A DNA stretch of 24,322 bases from a virus: positions 1 to 24,322 of IMG/VR virus record IMGVR_UViG_3300031566_000358. The stretch is one strand, 5' to 3'. Under the pieces are notes generated by a model. It saw nothing but the letters and a program-made list of their open reading frames with translations. It was not told the DNA's origin and searched no databases. Position 1 is the first letter of the stretch; each line of letters opens with the position of its first letter. Position numbers and translations under genes: made by a program. Shown piece after piece: positions 20,935 to 24,322 of this stretch.

Positions 20935-21388
20935 TTTTATCCTTTCGCTCAAAATGTTTCTTGTTTTCCGGGTCATTCAGGTAAGGGTCGGCTATGAAAA
21001 TTGGCAGTTCATAAACAAACGCTTCAGTATTAACAAATATACCTTTCGAGCGACATTTCGGGCATACGAGTATTTTGCCGTCCTCTACCGCAGGAACCAC
21101 AAATCTTTCTTTGCAGTCCTGGCATTTGTATTTCTTCGCCTCTGGATGATTCTTAAAAAATATAGCCTTTTCCTCAGAAGATTCGCAAAAATACTTCTTG
21201 CCGTCCATATTGATTTGAATGACCTCTTTATTCAATACCTTTGACGGCGCTTCTGACCCTTGTTTTGCTATAATCTGCAATAACTGTATTTGAGTTTTTA
21301 ACGCATCCATTTCCTCCTTATGCTTTTGCTCGATTTCTCTTATTCTTCTTGCGTTAATATCCTCGTTAGTCAGTTCTTCTTTAGCCAT
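20927..21388 (-). CDS. Coiled-coil and zinc-ribbon protein of the portal-scaffold interval
   Basis: I choose ATG 21388 (MAKEELTNED), preceded by AAAGGGAAA; an upstream TTG would add five residues. The 153-residue product has a charged helical N-terminus (ARRIREIEQKHKEEMDALKTQIQLLQIIA, residues about 14-42) likely to form a coiled coil. The segment QINMDGKKYFCESSEEKAIFF follows, then two Cys pairs, KCQDCKERF and VCPKCRSKG, separated by about 16 residues, a classic four-Cys zinc ribbon. The C-terminal 35 residues are acidic with no clear motif. Zinc ribbons often bind nucleic acid or act as structural clips. Its place among head genes suggests an assembly or regulatory role, but none is demonstrated. 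It overlaps the next start by eight bases. Confidence 0.72.
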   Translation of the reverse strand: MAKEELTNEDINARRIREIEQKHKEEMDALKTQIQLLQIIAKQGSEAPSKVLNKEVIQINMDGKKYFCESSEEKAIFFKNHPEAKKYKCQDCKERFVVPAVEDGKILVCPKCRSKGIFVNTEAFVYELPIFIADPYLNDPENKKHFERKDKNE

Positions 21389-21683
21389 CTTTTTCCCTTT
21401 CAATATTTATTGCTTTTTTTTGTTTGACCTCGTATGGGTCTTTGTTCAACTTAGCATATATGTAAATAATCATGTCTCTTTGTCTTGAAGCAGATACAAC
21501 CTTATGCGTATCAATATTACCATTATTATCCAAATACATCGGATGGGTTTTATATAATGGGACATGAGTCACATCAAACTTAATCTGAGCCATCAAATCG
21601 CGCAAAACTCTTTTGCCTGCCTCTGTGCCGAAGGTCTGTTGATAGTCGATGATTGTCTGTTTTTCGTCTCTGTCGATTTTCAT
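21381..21683 (-). CDS. Bbp19-like phage protein
   Basis: A 100-residue protein starting at the ATGA overlap with the preceding gene. The stretch DYQQTFGTEAGKRVLRDLMAQ, followed by a spacer and ASRQRDMIIYIYAKLN, matches the layout of the Bbp19 family of Bordetella phage BPP-1: an aromatic-rich 'F.T..G..VL.DL' element, then an Arg-containing helix ending in 'I...L'. These proteins lie between portal and capsid genes in many podoviruses; their role in the virion is not known to me. The C-terminus is highly basic and its last codons supply the purine-rich ribosome-binding sequence of the next gene, with an eight-base overlap. Family call moderate, gene call strong. Confidence 0.72.
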   Translation of the reverse strand: MKIDRDEKQTIIDYQQTFGTEAGKRVLRDLMAQIKFDVTHVPLYKTHPMYLDNNGNIDTHKVVSASRQRDMIIYIYAKLNKDPYEVKQKKAINIEREKDG

Positions 21684-21817
21684 TTATGTTTCGGTTTTCT
21701 ACCTGTCTTTAACGATTGCCCCGTCTTGGATTGGGCTATTCTCGCAGCCTTACCCTTACTCATTCCCGTTGATACTAATTTTGTATAGACTTTGTGTACT
21801 TTGCTTCCTTTAGGCAT
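21680..21817 (-). CDS. Small basic protein (45 aa)
   Basis: I choose ATG 21817 because of the strong GGAGG upstream; it overlaps the portal stop by eight bases. The product, beginning MPKGSKVHKVYTKLVSTGMS and ending KTGRKPKHK, is very rich in Lys and Arg and has the pattern 'GxSxxKAxRIAQSKTG', seen in many short phage proteins encoded near portal or terminase genes. Charge and size suggest nucleic-acid contact, but no defined fold or motif is visible. Its stop overlaps the ATG of the next gene as ATGA, so the two are probably translationally coupled. I cannot assign a function. Confidence 0.75.
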   Translation of the reverse strand: MPKGSKVHKVYTKLVSTGMSKGKAARIAQSKTGQSLKTGRKPKHK

Positions 21818-23447
21818 TTGTGGCCTCCATAACTTTCCCCGCCGGACTGCCTTCTTCCGGCGCACCTGTGGTCTGTCCATAAGCCTGAGCAGCGACCTGA
21901 GCAGCTTCAAGCGCCTGTTGTTTCTGAAGTTCGGCCTGACGTGCTTTCCTGATAGCGTCCCTGTCGTCTGTTGACTTTATATCTTCAGCTCTCATACCTA
22001 ACTGACGGCATAGATTCCTGTATCCTTCATCAACGTTGATATTATCCATTATTTCTGGAATTTGTTCTTTCATCTGAAGACCTATCGCAACGCCTTTCTG
22101 GTAGGCTGCGGCCTGTCCTGAACTAAGAGCATTTGCCATTAAACCTAAATACTCAATCTCTACAGTCTCAAGACCAAGCGGTGGTCTGGGTATCTCACCA
22201 TTCTCTATCTCAAGCATCAATGTCCTTTTAAGTAGAGGCTCATAATGCTCCGTTTGTAATCTACCGACTGGTTGACCTACCCGTCTTAGTCCTTCGAGTG
22301 TTCTTTCACGTATCTCTACCGTAGTCCTTCTGTCGCCTTTAAGACCTGTAATTGGATTAAAGACGTTCTTATAAAAAGCAGTATGAACTTCTTCTCGTTC
22401 AGCCTCAACTTCTTCTTTAGTAGCTTGTAGATTGCCTTGAACACCTTTTATTGGAGCTATCGAATTTAATTCCTGAACACGATTGATAGCTCCTGCGAAT
22501 ACTTTAACCTCACCCTCAAAACTTTCGAGAACTTCAAGGGCTGGATTATTATGTTTATTGCCGCATTCTACCTTGTCACACCTCATCTTCTGTAAGACCC
22601 TGACCTGTGGAAGTATCTGTGTTCCTATGCCCCTGCCCATAATTTCGCCTGTAGTCACCATCCATCTTGCAGGATGATATGGAAAATCAGGAAATCCACC
22701 TTCGTCAATCAAATGCTTGTGTTCTACTTCGATATAGACAGACTCCCAAGGCATATTCATCGGGTCTTCCGAATATCGTGGGTTCCTTTTTTCTCTCGGT
22801 TTGACTACGTGCAGTATCTGGAATATATCCTCTTGTTTCTTGGAGTCTGCGTTAGCCTCCAATATCTTCTTGCCTGCCTTATCACCCCATTGCTGAACAG
22901 CCTGCCTTGCGGTGAAGGGGAATTTTATCATCATAGTATCTACAATGCCCTCATTGTTCAGGAGCATTATGTAGAGCGCTATATCGTAGTCCTTGAAATT
23001 CAGACCACCAGCCTTTACAGACCATTCGGAATAGGTATTTCCCGTCCCGAAACAGATAAGAGAGCGCATAAACTCGCTCTCCTGCGACATGAAATTGGAA
23101 GCGAATAAAGACCTGTGATGCTTATCGGTAGCCCTCGCACACCAATCTTCGTATTCATCCGATTGTCCGCCGATATTGTCTTTAGATACATTCCACTGAA
23201 AGAAATGTTCTCCAGCGGGAATAATCGCAGACAACAGGCCATCAGCCATTTCCTTTGAATCGGTAATAGCAGTAGTATCATAAACCTTTTTGGTCTGTTC
23301 CGTGCCTCTGTACTTGGTAGTGGATATGTTGCTTTCACGAGGAAACATTAAATCGGCGGTCTCCTGCCAGAGATTGCGGAAGTTGCCGTTCTTGCCCCAC
23401 TCGATTTCGTATGATTTTATGTACTGTTCTGCTGTTTTATCTGCCAT
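21810..23447 (-). CDS. Portal protein / head-to-tail connector (T7 gp8-like)
   Basis: A 545-residue protein of the head-tail connector family typified by T7 gp8, of normal length for it. Twelve copies form the ring at the capsid vertex through which DNA is packaged and ejected. Family-like stretches are the N-terminal helix (AEQYIKSYEIEWGKNGNFRNLWQE), the segment around residues 55-85 (YDTTAITDSKEMADGLLSAI), GRGIGTQILPQVRVLQKM, and the helical part near residues 370-410 (TTVEIRERTLEGLRR). The C-terminal 70 residues are Ala/Gln-rich and helical (KARQAELQKQQALEAAQVAAQAYG), as expected for the crown or barrel. Its last codons contain the GGAGG sequence that serves the next gene, which starts eight bases before the portal stop. 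Together with the capsid and scaffold genes this fixes the phage as podovirus-type. Confidence 0.93.
   Translation of the reverse strand: MADKTAEQYIKSYEIEWGKNGNFRNLWQETADLMFPRESNISTTKYRGTEQTKKVYDTTAITDSKEMADGLLSAIIPAGEHFFQWNVSKDNIGGQSDEYEDWCARATDKHHRSLFASNFMSQESEFMRSLICFGTGNTYSEWSVKAGGLNFKDYDIALYIMLLNNEGIVDTMMIKFPFTARQAVQQWGDKAGKKILEANADSKKQEDIFQILHVVKPREKRNPRYSEDPMNMPWESVYIEVEHKHLIDEGGFPDFPYHPARWMVTTGEIMGRGIGTQILPQVRVLQKMRCDKVECGNKHNNPALEVLESFEGEVKVFAGAINRVQELNSIAPIKGVQGNLQATKEEVEAEREEVHTAFYKNVFNPITGLKGDRRTTVEIRERTLEGLRRVGQPVGRLQTEHYEPLLKRTLMLEIENGEIPRPPLGLETVEIEYLGLMANALSSGQAAAYQKGVAIGLQMKEQIPEIMDNINVDEGYRNLCRQLGMRAEDIKSTDDRDAIRKARQAELQKQQALEAAQVAAQAYGQTTGAPEEGSPAGKVMEATNA
21824..21828 (-). 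promoter_or_regulatory. Shine-Dalgarno sequence deciding a start
   Basis: GGAGG lies six bases before ATG 21817, inside the end of the portal gene. It selects this ATG over the longer frame upstream, whose start would lie inside portal coding sequence without a comparable signal. Confidence 0.7.
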
Positions 23448-23450
23448 TTT

Positions 23451-23633
23451 TTATCCCAATAAAGTTTTGCCCATACCTTCAGGCGCAAGCTCGCCGGTGA
23501 TAATGGTCTCGGCACGACCCTTGCGTTTCTTGGGCTTGTCACCTTCACCCTTCAACGCCTCGGTTACTACTTCCGGTGGCTCTTCGACTTCAGGCATTTG
23601 TATCGGTTCGGGTTTCTTGAAAAGTCCGCCCAT
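23451..23633 (-). CDS. Small conserved phage protein upstream of portal (60 aa)
   Basis: The protein starts MGGLFKKPEPIQMPEV, has a Pro/Glu-rich middle, a basic KPKKRKGRAETIITGEL segment and ends GMGKTLLG. The pattern 'MGGLFKxP ... R...TIxTGxL ... KKTLLG' is one I associate with short proteins encoded next to the portal gene in many podoviruses; their function is not established. AGGAG lies about nine bases before the ATG. Three bases separate its stop from the portal ATG at 23447. It has no membrane segment or catalytic motif and is probably largely disordered, with a conserved C-terminal tail that might bind the portal or terminase (inference). Confidence 0.78.
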   Translation of the reverse strand: MGGLFKKPEPIQMPEVEEPPEVVTEALKGEGDKPKKRKGRAETIITGELAPEGMGKTLLG

Positions 23634-23801
23634 TTAGTTTTCTCCTTCTGGCCCGCCTGATTCGGATTCAGGCAAGATATAAGACGCCTGCTTAACACGA
23701 AAACTCACAACGTCCAAAACGCCGCAAACTTCTTCGGTGGTCAGTCCTTTGTTAATGTACTCATTCACAATATCAGTTATCTCTTTTGATAAATTGTTCA
23801 T
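23634..23801 (-). CDS. Small acidic protein (55 aa) between terminase and portal
   Basis: A 55-codon frame starts at ATG 23801 after an AAAGG sequence seven bases upstream and ends in TAA directly before the ATG of the next gene. It begins MNNLSKEITDIVNEYINKG and contains TTEEVCGVLDVVSFRVKQA, predicted helical, followed by an acidic Gly-rich tail (ESESGGPEGEN). The tail codons also carry the AGGAG ribosome-binding sequence of the next gene. The gene fills the only gap between terminase and the following small gene with the expected spacing. Small helical proteins at this position are common in T7-like and P22-like late operons; I do not know a function. It could take part in packaging or portal assembly, but that is only from its position. 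Confidence 0.75.
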   Translation of the reverse strand: MNNLSKEITDIVNEYINKGLTTEEVCGVLDVVSFRVKQASYILPESESGGPEGEN

Positions 23802-23812
23802 TTTTTAACCTT

Positions 23813-24322
23813 TCATACTCTTGCATAATCGTTGTTGGCTACCGTCTGGCGGGGTTTTCTGTTTCTTCCATGTTTTGTCACTATGCCCGATTTGTTTCCA
23901 GCCAGAAGTAAATAATTCAAGCAATGACGGAAGTGGTCTGGGTCATTTGTTTTGCGATAACGATAGACCATTTGTTTTGTTTTCTTGTTCAACTCCTCTA
24001 CCTTAAACGGAGAACATAACTGTCTGGCAAATTCGATTATCTCAGGACTCCTGCGAGGAAGAACTAAATTGCCAGGCGTTATTACCAACCTATGAGAAGT
24101 ATCCATAATCTCTGTTCGACATACGCTTACCATCTTCGTGTTCGGATTAAATATCGAACCAAGAGGGGTAGTTTCCTTGTACTCACATAACCATACTTTG
24201 AAATTTACCTTCTTTTGGAAATGTCTCGCCATATCTTCGTATGGCCGAATATCGACTACGCCGACCTTAACATTAAACCTTTTACAAATGTCCTCTATCT
24301 CATTCCAACTATCCATCCCCTC
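23813..24322 (-). CDS. terL: Terminase large subunit, C-terminal nuclease part (partial)
   Basis: The frame is open through the right edge of the window, so the true start and the ATPase domain lie outside; about 169 codons are visible. The visible part looks like the RNase H-fold nuclease of a large terminase, which cuts concatemeric DNA during packaging. VGVVDIRPYEDMA has the strand-then-Asp pattern of a catalytic acidic residue, and DPDHFRHCLNYLL near the C-terminus has the D-x-x-H layout of the last acidic position. The tail after this (GRNRKPRQ) is basic. The ATG at 24316 is in frame but probably internal. Terminase directly upstream of the portal is usual in many podoviruses, unlike T7 itself, where it lies at the far end of the late genes. 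The assignment rests on motif pattern and position, because the diagnostic Walker motifs are not in the window. Confidence 0.78.
   Translation of the reverse strand, partial: EGMDSWNEIEDICKRFNVKVGVVDIRPYEDMARHFQKKVNFKVWLCEYKETTPLGSIFNPNTKMVSVCRTEIMDTSHRLVITPGNLVLPRRSPEIIEFARQLCSPFKVEELNKKTKQMVYRYRKTNDPDHFRHCLNYLLLAGNKSGIVTKHGRNRKPRQTVANNDYARV

Noticed and set aside
20588-21244. Plus-strand frame of 218 codons
   Set aside because: It runs antisense across the scaffold, the 51-residue gene and the zinc-ribbon gene, all of which have ribosome-binding sites and sensible protein features. The plus-strand translation has no recognisable domain.
1-24322. Lysis genes, integrase or tRNA genes
   Set aside because: I looked for holin/endolysin-type proteins, integrase motifs and cloverleaf-forming sequences and found none I could support.

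Overview
The window is part of the late (structural) region of a tailed double-stranded DNA bacteriophage, or a closely related prophage. Every gene I can support lies on the minus strand, so the operon reads from the high coordinates down to position 1. The capsid, portal, adaptor, nozzle and internal-virion proteins are of the short-tailed, T7-like (podovirus) type. The host is bacterial (clear Shine-Dalgarno sequences, GTG starts), but nothing in the sequence identifies it. No tRNA, integrase, lysis gene, polymerase or CRISPR array is visible.

Layout in transcription order. (1) 24322-23813: C-terminal end of the terminase large subunit, cut by the window edge. Two small proteins follow, then the portal (23447-21810). 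(2) 21817-19897: four genes, namely a small basic protein, a Bbp19-like protein, a zinc-ribbon protein and a 51-residue protein, followed by the scaffold. (3) 19741-16900: major capsid protein and five small or unassigned head-region genes. (4) 16890-16090: adaptor/tail tubular protein A, carrying an inserted carbohydrate-binding-like module. (5) 16090-11554: a five-gene sugar-modification cassette (GT2, GT-B, SAM methyltransferase, a GT-A protein with a galactosyltransferase-type C-terminus, and a two-domain glycosyltransferase) sits inside the tail operon. (6) 11554-4764: an unassigned protein, a LamG plus Ser-Pro-repeat fibre-like protein, the nozzle (tail tubular protein B), a small secreted-looking protein, and a second Ser-Pro-repeat protein. 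(7) 4767-1: a GNAT acetyltransferase and three ejection/internal-virion-type proteins in the positions of T7 gp13-gp16; the last runs off the window.

Two features stand out. First, the nozzle gene appears to have been split. The 893-residue nozzle protein stops just after its FCCH-like domain, and the C-terminal domain that normally follows lies about 1.4 kb downstream, fused behind the Ser-Pro repeats of another protein. Second, two proteins with long serine-rich repeats lie immediately downstream of a co-transcribed glycosyltransferase cassette. This resembles the bacterial arrangement in which serine-rich repeat adhesins are glycosylated by neighbouring enzymes, and it suggests (inference) that the phage may decorate its own fibres with sugar.

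The genes are tightly packed. From the adaptor to the left edge most junctions are TAATG, ATGA or GTGA start/stop overlaps, which implies one translationally coupled transcript. The only sizeable gap is 155 bases between scaffold and capsid genes. No stretch above 300 bases lacks a gene.
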